Shown here piece after piece: positions 26,483 to 35,720 of a DNA stretch of 64,000 bases. Each line of letters opens with the position of its first letter. The stretch's first letter is position 1. Both the position numbers and the translations under genes were made by a program. Under the pieces are notes generated by a model. The model searched no databases. It saw only the letters and a list, made by a program, of their open reading frames with translations, and was not told the origin of the DNA. This DNA is from an uncultured Adlercreutzia sp. (GTDB lineage Bacteria > Actinomycetota > Coriobacteriia > Coriobacteriales > Eggerthellaceae). Location of the stretch: NCBI RefSeq assembly GCF_958431955.1, contig NZ_CAUASN010000001.1, positions 1 to 64,000 of the forward strand, given 5' to 3'.

Positions 26483-29400
26483 TTACAGGGCCTGATGTCC
26501 CGTCAGGGGAACGAACGTCTCGTCAGCGCCGTTGACGCGGCCGAGGATCTGATCCTCGTAGTCGTCGATGTCGTCGGTCAGACCGAGGCGGCGGCGCACC
26601 ACCAGGATACCGTACACGGCGGTGAGCAGAATGCCCAGCATCATCACCCAGTGCACCCAGCAGTGAGGCTCGTCGAAGGCGCCCATGGGAGTCTCCTCAT
26701 CGGCGATCTCCTCGGTCTCGGCCAGCGGCGTGCGCTCCTGTGGCGCAGCGGCCTGGGGCGTAGCGTCGTCGTCGATCACCTCAGGCGTCGCGGCCGGGGC
26801 AGCGGCATCGGCCGGAGCGGCGGCGGGAGCCGCGGGAGCAGCCGGAGCCGCAGGTGCGGCGGCCGGAGCCGGCGCAACGGCCGCGGGGGCAGGCGTCACA
26901 GCAGCCGGCGTCACCACGGGAGTCACCGCAGGCGGCACCACCGGATCAGGCGTGGGCGTCACCGTGGGCGGGACCACCGGGGCGGCGGCAATCGTGAACA
27001 CCGCGTTCACGTAGGTCACCACGTAGTTGCCCTGCTGGGCGAGGCCCGTCGGGACGATCTCGTACTGGCCGAGAGCCTCACCAGCCTGACGCGTCACTGC
27101 GTAGGAGATGAGCTCGTCGGCGCTCTCCCCATCGACCATGCCCTCAACCGTAGCGGTCAGTTCAGGGTCGACGGTGCCGAAGTACTTGCCCGACGCCACG
27201 GCGGTCACCGTCACCGGGGCGCGGTTGATCACCACCGTAACCGTCTCCTCCACAAGCTCGTAATTCGGGTTGGTGGCCCGCACGGCCACCTCGTAAGTGC
27301 CGGCATTAAGGAACGTCGGAACCTCGGTGCTCCAAGCGCTCCCGTCAACCGAGTACTCCAGTGTGGAACCCTCGTGCACCGCAGAAGCCTCGATCGAAAC
27401 CATCTGGCCATCGTAGGTCTTCACGATGCTCTGGGCTTCCATGTCGTTGATGCCCTCGATGATGACAGCATTCTCATCAGAAGCCACGACGCGAAGCACA
27501 CCATGCTGAAGCGTAATTTCATAGTTAGCTTCGTTAAAGCCTGCGCCTTCTATACCATCAATGACAATGGTGTTTTCAACACTGTCCCCAGCATTCAATG
27601 CAGAACCGGTTGCACGAGCAGTCGCTTCGGCAGCAAGAACCTCATCCTCGATAACTACCACGGGGCGAGTAAGTGCCTCTCCGTTATAGGACCGAACGTC
27701 ACTGTCGGAAATCAGCGTCACGGGGCGCTTGGCGATCTTGTAGCTTACCTTGACGGAGCCGGCGTAGCCGCCCACGCCCGTCACGGTCACGGTCACGGCG
27801 CCGGCGTTGACGGCGTCGGTCCAGGACAGCTCGTAGTCGACGTCCTCGATGAGCTCCTTGCCGGCGGCGTCGGTGACGACGGGCTTGAGTTCCTGCGCGG
27901 TGCCGTTGTACACGGTGTCGGCGGGGGCCTCGACCTTCACTCCCAGGTAGACGGGCTGCTTGGGGTCGTCCGGGTCGGGCTGCTTGGGGTCGTCTGGGTT
28001 GATGCTCTGAGGAATCACGGTGAGGCTTCCCTCAACGAGTGAGATGTCATAGTTTCCGAGGACGTCCGAGGGGTTGCTGCTGACCGCGAACGTGTTATTG
28101 GCCGTGCCGGGATCGGTGATGGCCCCTCGGAAGATCGCGACGATCTTGTCGGCATCGTCTTCCACGAGACCCCTGTTGGGACTCTCGTCGGTGGGTACGG
28201 TCCATTCGACGGAGCGGCCGGTCAGAACCGTTCCATCGTACACCTTGAAAGCCGTCTCCGATGTGAATGTCACGGGACGCTTGGCTATCTCCAGGCTACC
28301 CGCGACAGTGTTTACGGCAAACTGATCGCTAACATCATTACCCTCGGAATCGGTTACCGTATAACCGTTAGCCGTAATGGTGTTGGGATAGATTCCGGCA
28401 TTGGTCTCCGACGGATTGCTCGTCGTAAAACCCGAAACCGTATAGGTCACGCCTTCAATCTCAAAGGTGTCGGACTCAACGCCCTCTACGGTCTTGGCAG
28501 CGCCATCGTACACGTTAGCAAGGGAGGACTTTGCTACGAGTTCAATCTCATAGAGAGCATCGCGACGGGTGATTTCAAGAGACCCGTCTTGCTTGGTTAT
28601 GTCATAGTTCGCAGTGACATCGTTCCCATCAGCGTCCCTGACGACGACGCTGGCAACCCGAGAATATTCAGTGCCCACAAGCGTGCGTGAACCTACCAGC
28701 TCCACTTCCGCGCGGTGGCCATCAACAAGATCAGCCACATCTTCATACCCAACCTCGGCAGCCTCCAAGGGCTTGCCATCGTATTCTTTTTTAGCGCTCT
28801 TCGCCTGGACAGCAATGGATCGCGTGTTGATGGTAAGCGAACCTGGGGTCGCCACCACGTCAAACTGTTCCGTCACATCGTTTCCGTCGGCGTCCTTCAC
28901 AGCCGCAGTTCCCGTCACCGGGATGGTGGTCGTGCTGTCGGTGACATCAGTGCCAGAGGCCTCGGAGGTCAGGCCCGTCACGTAATAGGTCCGGCCTTCG
29001 GAGGTCACGGGGATGCCCTGCTCGGTCTCGCCCATGAAGCCGGAGGCGGTCTTCTCGGTGCCGTCGTAGGTGGCGGTGGTGGAGTTGGCCGTCACGGTCA
29101 CCTCGTAGGCCGCGTCGCGGTTCTCGACCGTGAGGGTGCCCTCGGACTTGGAGATCTCGTAGTTGCTCGCGGCGGTGCCCTCGTTCAGCTCGTACGTGAA
29201 GGCGTTGGCGGAGTTGCCCACGAGCGTCTGGGAGCCCGTGAAGGTGTAGGTCGCGCCCTCGCCGTCGGCCCATCCGGTCTCAACCTCAAGCCCGGCATCT
29301 CCATTGGTGAGAGGGGTGCCGTCGTACTGCTTGCTCAGATCCTGAGACTCAAGCTTCACGACCGCTTTATTAATATCTAAACGACCGTTCTTTGTTTTGA

Positions 29401-31771
29401 CAACGAACTCGGAGGACACATCGTTGCCCTCGGCATCCTTGACCACCGGAGCACCCTCAATAGTGACATCTTTGGAGTCAGCCACGTTCTTGCCAGAAGC
29501 AGTGGCCGTTAGTCCAGTCACATAGAAGGTTTGTCCGTTAGCAATTACCTCAATGCCCTGGCCAGGGGTCTCGTCCACAAAACCGGAGACGGTCTTCTCG
29601 GTGCCGTCGTAAGTAAAGGTGTCGGAATTGGCCGTCACAGTCACTTCGTATTTCGCATCTTCAGCACGATTGGTAACCGTCAGCGTGCCCTTTTTTGTGG
29701 TGATGGAATAGTTTTTCGCCTTGGTGTTGTCATCCAGCGTGTACTCGAAGGCGTTGTCTGAGCTGCCCACAAGAGTCTGGGAGCCGGTGACTTTGTACGT
29801 TGCACCCTCTCCCTCGACAAAACCGTCGCCGCTAACGGTCACTTTAGAGGAGGTAAGAGGAGTACCGTCATATTCCTTGCTGGCAGTCTCCGACGTCATC
29901 ACCACGGTGCGCGGAGTGATCTCCAATTTGCCAGAAACCACTTCAACCGACACATCATAAGAGGAAGCTCCCGTTACCGTGAAGTCGTCTTCATCGGCCG
30001 TCAACTCGTATATCCCAGCATCAGTACCCGTCACAGCCGGACCCTGCATCAGAGGATCAGAGACGATAGACTTGTTGTATGTAACGACAATACCCTCAGG
30101 GAGGCTGCTCGTAGTAGTAAAGCCAGCGGCACTCTGAGATGTGCCGTTATACTTAACACTGTTGCTACCAAGAGTGATGATGATTTTGATGGCCTGCTTG
30201 TTTACAACGAGCAAACCTGGCTCCGTGTTGATATCGAATCGCTCAGTCACATCCACGCCATCTTTGAGGATGGTGGGAGTTCCCTCAATCTTAACGTTAG
30301 TCTCGCCGGCTTCAGTGCGGGTCGCTTCGGCGCTTACGTTCCGAATCTGGTACTGCTCGCCCTTAAACGTGAAGGCGCCATCGGAGACCGCGATCTCTTC
30401 CCCATCGATAGTCATCGTGTAACCGGAAATAGACTTCGGATCACCATCGTAGGTGAACTCGGCACCGTTTGCCTTTATCACCATAGGACTGATGCGGTAG
30501 TAGATCACTTCTTCGACTACGTCGCCATTGATTATCTCGGCAACAACCATTTTTCTATCGGCTACATAGTTGGTCACAGAAGGCGAAGAGACTTCCACCT
30601 TGTCACCGGGCTTAAGACCATCCCTCACGAAATCATCCGCAACGGAATTTCCCTCCTCGTCAACATAGTGCACGGTAAAACTATGGGTCTCTTCCTTTTT
30701 AAGCTCAATCAACCCATCAAGATGCCATTGTTTGCCCGTGGCGCCCGCGAAGTCGTTAGCCCCACTGGAAACATGAAGGCCGTATTTCTGTCCTTCAGCC
30801 TCCGTGTTCCAGTTCACAGCATAAAGATCAAAGGCCTTGCCGGCATTGGTTTCATGGCGAACGATTGAATCCAGGTAGGGCGTAGGATCGAATTCAAGAT
30901 AATCGCCTCCCTTGTACTCGTCGGCCTTAACGACCGCCGAAGAAGGAACGTCGATGTATCCGATGGTATACCAGCCCTTCGCGTTCACAATCCAACCATC
31001 AGCGGCATCACCCTCGATCTTGGTGTAGATATAGATACGAGTCATCTCTTCAGCGGGAGAATCGTCATCCACTACTTCAATCGTAAAAGTTTCGTTCTGA
31101 ATAATCCACGACCACGAATTGGAGCGATAGCTATGGGTCAGCGTTACCGTACCTGCCTTATCACCAGTAACTGTGACGTTTGCGCCACTCGCCTTAAGAG
31201 AGACAACATCCGACTTGTTAGCACTCCAGTTGTGATTGGAGCCGCTCGTGCCCGTCAGCGTAATCGTCTCGCCAACCTTGATAGTCTGGACAGCTGAGTC
31301 AGCCAAGGAGCTCGTTCCGTAAAATGAAGGGATCTCAGCTTCACGAGTCGTAATCTCAGAGCCCTCATTGGACTCGTCCATGGACGAGTCCTGATCGTCA
31401 CTGGTGACGATGGGCGTCTCAGGGACGGCGGGCTCTTCGGTCTCCGGCTCCGTGGTCTCGGTCACCTCGGTCTCGGGCTCGGTGGGGGTGTTCACCTCCT
31501 CGGCGGGCTCGTCGACTGTGGGCTCCGGGTCGGTGGCCGGCTCCTGCTCGGGCTCCGTCACCTCCGGAACGTCCTCGTCCGCCTCCACGTCACCGCTCTC
31601 TTCGACGAACGTGGTGGCGACGCCGGCATCGGCCTCGTCGTCGGCGTTCGCGAGATCGGTGAACATGGTCACGTTCAGGAACGAGAACACCAGCAGCACC
31701 GACAGCAAAACCGAAAGGAATTTGCCCTCGGCGGTGTTCCGCGCATCCATGAAGCGCGCGATGGTCCGCAT
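26483..31771 (-). CDS. Giant repeat-containing surface protein (adhesin-like)
   Basis: About 1762 residues. The order is a long-n-region signal peptide (hydrophobic core about 17-35, likely cut after LANA), an acidic Thr/Pro/Glu-rich segment (about 45-140), a lectin- or Ig-like N-terminal region, and a MucBP-like domain (TVHYVDEEGNSV). Then come about 12 Ig-like repeats of the YDG/MBG type, each marked by Y(D/N)G followed by a hydrophobic stretch. A Pro/Ala/Thr stalk precedes EETPMGAF, a final membrane helix and a charged tail with VRRRLG. There is no LPxTG; the DEETP-type end resembles a class of C-terminal anchors seen in Clostridia. The start at 31771 is the best of several; GAGGAG lies only one base before it, with AAGG further up. 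G+C varies strongly between repeats. Confidence 0.88.
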   Translation of the reverse strand: MRTIARFMDARNTAEGKFLSVLLSVLLVFSFLNVTMFTDLANADDEADAGVATTFVEESGDVEADEDVPEVTEPEQEPATDPEPTVDEPAEEVNTPTEPETEVTETTEPETEEPAVPETPIVTSDDQDSSMDESNEGSEITTREAEIPSFYGTSSLADSAVQTIKVGETITLTGTSGSNHNWSANKSDVVSLKASGANVTVTGDKAGTVTLTHSYRSNSWSWIIQNETFTIEVVDDDSPAEEMTRIYIYTKIEGDAADGWIVNAKGWYTIGYIDVPSSAVVKADEYKGGDYLEFDPTPYLDSIVRHETNAGKAFDLYAVNWNTEAEGQKYGLHVSSGANDFAGATGKQWHLDGLIELKKEETHSFTVHYVDEEGNSVADDFVRDGLKPGDKVEVSSPSVTNYVADRKMVVAEIINGDVVEEVIYYRISPMVIKANGAEFTYDGDPKSISGYTMTIDGEEIAVSDGAFTFKGEQYQIRNVSAEATRTEAGETNVKIEGTPTILKDGVDVTERFDINTEPGLLVVNKQAIKIIITLGSNSVKYNGTSQSAAGFTTTSSLPEGIVVTYNKSIVSDPLMQGPAVTGTDAGIYELTADEDDFTVTGASSYDVSVEVVSGKLEITPRTVVMTSETASKEYDGTPLTSSKVTVSGDGFVEGEGATYKVTGSQTLVGSSDNAFEYTLDDNTKAKNYSITTKKGTLTVTNRAEDAKYEVTVTANSDTFTYDGTEKTVSGFVDETPGQGIEVIANGQTFYVTGLTATASGKNVADSKDVTIEGAPVVKDAEGNDVSSEFVVKTKNGRLDINKAVVKLESQDLSKQYDGTPLTNGDAGLEVETGWADGEGATYTFTGSQTLVGNSANAFTYELNEGTAASNYEISKSEGTLTVENRDAAYEVTVTANSTTATYDGTEKTASGFMGETEQGIPVTSEGRTYYVTGLTSEASGTDVTDSTTTIPVTGTAAVKDADGNDVTEQFDVVATPGSLTINTRSIAVQAKSAKKEYDGKPLEAAEVGYEDVADLVDGHRAEVELVGSRTLVGTEYSRVASVVVRDADGNDVTANYDITKQDGSLEITRRDALYEIELVAKSSLANVYDGAAKTVEGVESDTFEIEGVTYTVSGFTTSNPSETNAGIYPNTITANGYTVTDSEGNDVSDQFAVNTVAGSLEIAKRPVTFTSETAFKVYDGTVLTGRSVEWTVPTDESPNRGLVEDDADKIVAIFRGAITDPGTANNTFAVSSNPSDVLGNYDISLVEGSLTVIPQSINPDDPKQPDPDDPKQPVYLGVKVEAPADTVYNGTAQELKPVVTDAAGKELIEDVDYELSWTDAVNAGAVTVTVTGVGGYAGSVKVSYKIAKRPVTLISDSDVRSYNGEALTRPVVVIEDEVLAAEATARATGSALNAGDSVENTIVIDGIEGAGFNEANYEITLQHGVLRVVASDENAVIIEGINDMEAQSIVKTYDGQMVSIEASAVHEGSTLEYSVDGSAWSTEVPTFLNAGTYEVAVRATNPNYELVEETVTVVINRAPVTVTAVASGKYFGTVDPELTATVEGMVDGESADELISYAVTRQAGEALGQYEIVPTGLAQQGNYVVTYVNAVFTIAAAPVVPPTVTPTPDPVVPPAVTPVVTPAAVTPAPAAVAPAPAAAPAAPAAPAAPAAAPADAAAPAATPEVIDDDATPQAAAPQERTPLAETEEIADEETPMGAFDEPHCWVHWVMMLGILLTAVYGILVVRRRLGLTDDIDDYEDQILGRVNGADETFVPLTGHQAL

Positions 31772-32200
31772 ACTCCTCACCCTACCTTCTACTCTGACGC
31801 TGCTACTACATTGCACTGCTGCTTTAAACACCGGCTCCCTCGAGCCGGACATTTAACCTCTGCGAACCACGCTCGCCTGGCACCAAACGGGGCCTTACGG
31901 CGCAATTCGTCATCTTTCCGTAATATTACGGTTATGGTCACTTTACCAAGTTAAGAAATGTGGTCAACTGACAATTATGACCAAAAAGTCAGTAATAAAG
32001 GTAAATGGCGATATTTTTCTTATTCTGAACTGGTAATTCTCTAGTGATAGTTACTTTGTAACAGAATTCAACTTTGGCGGCATTTGACATGTTAATGACT
32101 AGGTAATATCCATGGGAAACGGGGTGAACGGTTACCTTGCGGTTACCTTTTCCCAGGGAAAGGATGATATGGGCCACTCGGACGGCCCCTCAGCGGAGCC
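31772..32200. other. A+T-rich regulatory region upstream of the giant surface protein gene
   Basis: About 430 bases with no supported gene. On the minus strand TTGACC (31962-31967) and TAAAGT (31940-31945), 16 bases apart, form a likely promoter for the surface protein, leaving a leader of about 160 bases. A perfect 14-base palindrome CCGTAATATTACGG (31917-31930) lies just downstream of it. Near 32130, GGTTACCTTGCGGTTACC is a direct repeat. A run of A+T-rich bases contrasts with the G+C-rich surroundings. Confidence 0.5.
31940..31967 (-). promoter_or_regulatory. Candidate promoter of the giant surface protein gene
   Basis: TTGACC (-35) and TAAAGT (-10) on the minus strand with a 16-base spacer. 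The distance to the start codon is about 170 bases, leaving room for leader-level control. Confidence 0.45.
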
Positions 32201-32791
32201 CTAAGCCTCTTGCTCCCGGCGATCGGCCAGATTCCCGAGCACCGATCCCACCACGCAGAACGCGGCTCCCATGAGCACAATCCATCCCAGCAAGAGTTTT
32301 CCTGTCGTGGAGCCCAGGGCCATGAGGAAGTAGCCCACGAGAGGAACCGATCCCACCACGCGGCCGAGCACGTTGCCGAAGGGAACGGGCCGCAAGTCCA
32401 TCTCGGCGTTCGCGTCGCCCTTGGTGACAAGCTCGCCGGCTCCCTCGTCCACCTCTTCCACGCGATGGACGATCACATCCTCGTCGCGCCAGAAGGCGGC
32501 CACATCTCCCGCTTGCAGCTCGGCGCCGTCGACCGGCTCGGCGTACACCAGGCTTCCCGTCGGATAGGCCGGCTCCATGGATCCGGAGATGATGGCGTAC
32601 GACTGCATGCCCATCACCCGGGGAGCGACCGACGAGCCGATGGCCACCACCGCCAGCGCCAGCAAGATCAGCGCGCCGAGGACCGAGCACAGCCGCGCCG
32701 CAATGCGCAAGCGAGCCAGGCGTCGCTCAACTGCTCGGGAAAACGCGTCTCCGGCGGATGCGGCGGATATGTCGGATACCTGTTTGACCAT
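32201..32791 (-). CDS. sipW: SipW-type signal peptidase I
   Basis: 196 residues. A membrane segment (about 36-55) leads into the catalytic box IISGSMEPAYPTGSLVY with Ser71. In place of the bacterial Lys general base it has His109 in VIVHRV, as in SipW and the eukaryotic/archaeal (S26B) enzymes. TKGDAN (123-128) is the third box. A second membrane segment lies at the C-terminus. B. subtilis SipW processes TasA and TapA of the biofilm matrix. Here two TasA-like proteins are encoded upstream on the same strand, making them the likely substrates. The ATG has no ribosome site; TACATT is 6 bases before it. Confidence 0.93.
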   Translation of the reverse strand: MVKQVSDISAASAGDAFSRAVERRLARLRIAARLCSVLGALILLALAVVAIGSSVAPRVMGMQSYAIISGSMEPAYPTGSLVYAEPVDGAELQAGDVAAFWRDEDVIVHRVEEVDEGAGELVTKGDANAEMDLRPVPFGNVLGRVVGSVPLVGYFLMALGSTTGKLLLGWIVLMGAAFCVVGSVLGNLADRREQEA

Positions 32792-32797
32792 GGAATC

Positions 32798-32803
32798 AAT
32801 GTA
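32798..32803 (-). promoter_or_regulatory. -10 hexamer 6 bases before the sipW start
   Basis: TACATT on the minus strand is 6 bases upstream of the sipW ATG, and a terminator hairpin stands between this point and the previous gene. Together they suggest sipW has its own, possibly leaderless, transcript. Confidence 0.4.
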
Positions 32804-32829
32804 TCATGCGCGCGGCGTGTCTGCGGGTT

Positions 32830-32865
32830 AAAACACGAGGAGGACGGCGGAAACCGTCCTCCTCG
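32830..32865 (-). terminator. Terminator upstream of sipW
   Basis: A perfect 12-bp stem, CGAGGAGGACGG / CCGTCCTCCTCG, with a 6-base loop, followed on the minus strand by TGTTTTAA. It lies 27 bases past the stop of the 397-residue surface protein gene and may separate or attenuate transcription into sipW. Confidence 0.75.
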
Positions 32866-32892
32866 CGCGAATTCATTCCCGTGGCGAGAGCC

Positions 32893-34086
32893 CTAGCGCA
32901 CCGCGGTCTGCTCCTTGCGGCGCTTGCGCGCGGCGAGAACGAGCACGAGCACAATGGCCACGGCGATGACGCCCGCCGCAATGGCCCAGGGCAGCCAGTT
33001 TCCGTTCGCCGCAGTGGGGGCGGCATCGGGAGCGGCACTCTCAGACAGCCCCGAAGTCAGCGCCGTCTCGTCGTCGTCCAGGCTCTCCTCTTGCGGCACG
33101 GTGAGCGGCGTGCCGTCATCGGCCACCACCTCGGTGCCGGTATCGGTAACGAGCGGAACGGCCGCCGGGGTCGCACCAGCGCCGGCAGCGGCATCCGCGC
33201 CGGCAGCAGCGCCAGCGCCCGTGCCCGCGGCTGTAGTCGTGCCCGTGCCGGTCGCACCACCCGTGGCCGTGCCGCCGGTGGTCGTCGTACCGCCCAGGCC
33301 GGGAATCGTGATGTTCGGCGCCGTGACGTACACGTCGGGAGCCGTGGATCCGTCGGGACCGATGACGTCAACGCCGCCGCTGGGGTTCTCTTCCGTCTGG
33401 AAATCCGAGGCCAGGCGCGTGTACACGAAGGGGAACACGTTCTGGGACTCGTCTTCCACCAGCGTCTTGGTGAGCAGCGACGCATCGGGCACGTAGCCCT
33501 CGATGTACACAGGCGCCGTGGCGGGCACATCGCCGATGTCGCCGAAGAACGTCTGGGGCTCGGCGAGCTCGTTACCCTCGGTATCGGTATAGGTGACGGT
33601 GAAGGACACGCGGTTGGCCATAATGCCGTAGGCCACCACGAAGTCGGTGTCCTCGGTCACCGTGGTGGAGCCCGCAAGCTCGCCCGTGGCCGCGTTCACC
33701 TGGGCCACCATGACGGTCAGCTCGCCGGCGGTGTTCTTCCCGTCGCGGTTCTTGTCGGAGCGGACGTTGTCCAGGCCGGCCAGGCGGATGCCCTTGGCGT
33801 AGTACTTGCTGTCGGCAGGCACCTCCACGGTGATGCCGGAGAAGTCCACCGTATCGCCCATGGCCAGCGGGCCCAGCTCCACACTCTCAGCGCCGTTCAC
33901 GGTACCCTGGTTGCCACCATACACCGTGACGGAATAAGTCGTCCCCTCATAAGATTGCGCCAGCGAGGGGGCAGCGCTCTCGGAGGCAGGCTCCGCGAAG
34001 GCGGGGGCAGCCGCCAGCGAAGATACAAGGGCGCCGGCGCAGATAAGGGCCACGGCCCGGGTGGAAAGGTTCTTGCGGAAGATCAT
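32893..34086 (-). CDS. Exported MucBP-like surface protein with C-terminal membrane anchor
   Basis: 397 residues. A signal peptide (MIFRKNLSTRAVALICAGAL, likely cut after AFA) precedes a unique domain (about 45-165) and a MucBP-like domain (about 170-245; SFTVTYTDTEGNELAEP). A Gly/Thr/Ala-rich flexible stalk (about 280-335) is followed by LDDDETALTSG, a membrane helix (about 365-388) and a basic end. The DDETAL motif before the helix resembles the DEETP motif of the giant surface protein. The ATG overlaps the previous gene's TGA by 4 bases, so translation is coupled. Confidence 0.85.
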   Translation of the reverse strand: MIFRKNLSTRAVALICAGALVSSLAAAPAFAEPASESAAPSLAQSYEGTTYSVTVYGGNQGTVNGAESVELGPLAMGDTVDFSGITVEVPADSKYYAKGIRLAGLDNVRSDKNRDGKNTAGELTVMVAQVNAATGELAGSTTVTEDTDFVVAYGIMANRVSFTVTYTDTEGNELAEPQTFFGDIGDVPATAPVYIEGYVPDASLLTKTLVEDESQNVFPFVYTRLASDFQTEENPSGGVDVIGPDGSTAPDVYVTAPNITIPGLGGTTTTGGTATGGATGTGTTTAAGTGAGAAAGADAAAGAGATPAAVPLVTDTGTEVVADDGTPLTVPQEESLDDDETALTSGLSESAAPDAAPTAANGNWLPWAIAAGVIAVAIVLVLVLAARKRRKEQTAVR

Positions 34087-34952
34087 CGAGCATCGCCTTC
34101 CTCGTCTTCACGAGATTCACGTCGGTTGCGCATCGCCACCACGACCACGAGTATGCCCGCGGCAATGGCCACGACCGCGATGATGGTAAGCGGGATCATA
34201 TCGCCGGTTTGGGAGAGCTTCCCCTTCGTCTTCTCCGTCTGATCTGCCGGGTTCTTCGGCTGGTCGGAGGTAGGGTTGTCCTTCTTGGGGGTGTCCGGGT
34301 CAGGCTGCTTGGCCTGTCCCGGCGTGCCCGGCTCGTCGGTCGGCTCGGCCGCGAAGGAGGACTGTATCTTCGCGCTGGTATCGAAGTAGCTGTTCCCGTG
34401 GGTCTCGCCATCGATACCCACGGTGAGGATCACCTTCGCCAGGGCCTCGGGGGCCAGCGTATCCAGGTAGAACCACTCGCCGGTGGACTCGGTGGCGTCG
34501 AACAGGCCCTCGGTGTCGCCCGCGCCCTTGTCACCGGAGACCACTTCGTTGGTGAGGATGACCTTCTCCTCGTTCTGGGGGCTGATGTAGACCAGCCGGT
34601 AGCTGTAGGAGCCGCCGGAATTCGAGTTCGCGTCGTCGAAGGACTCCTCCATCGACTTCAGCACCTCGTTCCTCATGTACCAGTCGGCGGCCTTGTCCGA
34701 CGATTCGTACAGATCGATGGTGAACTCGGCAGAATCGCCCGGCTGCATGCCGTTCACTGCCTGAAGCAGAGAGGCCGAGCCGTTGCCTTCCATCTTGTCG
34801 CCGGTGAACTCAACGGTCCACTGCTTCTTGATGGTTTCGGCGAAGGCCGGCGGCGCGATAAGGCAGACGCCCGCCAGAGCGAGCGCAATCGCGGCGGCAA
34901 GCGCCATCTTCCAGGAGCCCGCGCACCTCCTCGTTGACATCGTGTGGCTCAT
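34083..34952 (-). CDS. Exported surface protein with LSQTG sorting-like signal
   Basis: 289 residues. A signal peptide (hydrophobic core about 15-35, cut after AFA) precedes a domain of about 150 residues that includes LLQAVNGMQPGDSAEFTIDL, and then a Pro/Asp/Lys-rich linker. The end is KLSQTGD, a membrane helix and an Arg-rich tail, close to an LPxTG cell-wall sorting signal with Ser and Gln in the variable sites. No sortase gene is in the window. ATG at 34952 with GGGGTG upstream. It follows the 250-residue TasA-like gene by 12 bases. Confidence 0.85.
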   Translation of the reverse strand: MSHTMSTRRCAGSWKMALAAAIALALAGVCLIAPPAFAETIKKQWTVEFTGDKMEGNGSASLLQAVNGMQPGDSAEFTIDLYESSDKAADWYMRNEVLKSMEESFDDANSNSGGSYSYRLVYISPQNEEKVILTNEVVSGDKGAGDTEGLFDATESTGEWFYLDTLAPEALAKVILTVGIDGETHGNSYFDTSAKIQSSFAAEPTDEPGTPGQAKQPDPDTPKKDNPTSDQPKNPADQTEKTKGKLSQTGDMIPLTIIAVVAIAAGILVVVVAMRNRRESREDEEGDAR

Positions 34953-34964
34953 CTTGGCACCCCA

Positions 34965-35717
34965 CTAGCCTTCGTAGGACCAATCGAGGCCCTGATCGGC
35001 GAACTTGGTCACGTCCACGCCCCAGGCGCTCTTGGCCGCATCCACGGCGTTTCTCACCTGCACCGAGTCGACCTGAGCGGAAAGGGCCAGGTAGCAGTTG
35101 GAATAGTCCTGCTTCACGTTCTTGATGTCCTCGCTCACGCGGATGCCGGTGATGGCCGGCTCGGCGGCGTGCTCGCCCTTGGGCAGCACCGTCTTGTAGT
35201 AGAACACGAGGCGCTCGTCGTTGCTCTCCTCCTCGGAGAGCACCCACTTCTCGGCGCTCACGTCGTCGAACACCAGCTCGATGAGACCCGGATTCAGCGC
35301 GGTTGACTTCGTGGCCTGGCCGTTCTCGCCCTCGGCCCAGTACTTGCGCACCGTGAGGCGCACGTACTCGTCCATATCGTCGGAGACGTTCTTCACCGAG
35401 ATGGCCTCGCGGTACACCTGACCCGGCTGCATGAACTCGTCCACCTCCTGGGTGGACTCGTTGAACAGCAGGTACTCGCGGGCGGCCTGATCGTCGCGCA
35501 GCAGCTGGCCGGTGGCGCCGACGTCCTCGCCGTTCTCGGTGAGGGTCACGCCGATATGGGTCTGCTGGATCTCGGCCACGTAGTCGTCGCTCTGGAAAAC
35601 CAGCGCGGAGCGCGCGGGGGCCACTGTCATCATCACAAGGCAGGCGACAAGCGCCGCGCACAGGGCAATGAGCAGGATGCGGGTCCTCAGATCGAGGCTC
35701 TTCAGCGTCTGGATCAT
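34965..35717 (-). CDS. TasA/camelysin-like exported protein (second)
   Basis: 250 residues. The N-terminus has a single hydrophobic segment (about 14-38). The mature part contains GQVYREAISVKNVSDDMDEY followed by VRLTVRKYW, and near the end VQVRNAVDAAKSAWGVDVT; both resemble conserved motifs of SipW-dependent TasA/CalY-type fibre proteins. The ribosome site overlaps the previous gene's stop (3-base gap), so it is translationally coupled to the first TasA-like protein. It could be a second fibre subunit or a TapA-like tip/anchor protein. Confidence 0.75.
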   Translation of the reverse strand: MIQTLKSLDLRTRILLIALCAALVACLVMMTVAPARSALVFQSDDYVAEIQQTHIGVTLTENGEDVGATGQLLRDDQAAREYLLFNESTQEVDEFMQPGQVYREAISVKNVSDDMDEYVRLTVRKYWAEGENGQATKSTALNPGLIELVFDDVSAEKWVLSEEESNDERLVFYYKTVLPKGEHAAEPAITGIRVSEDIKNVKQDYSNCYLALSAQVDSVQVRNAVDAAKSAWGVDVTKFADQGLDWSYEG

Positions 35718-35720
35718 GGA

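Noticed and set aside
26790..27000. Periodic GCC-rich repeat that could be mistaken for a repeat array
   Set aside because: It encodes the Pro/Ala stalk of the giant surface protein; there are no unique spacers or CRISPR-like repeats.
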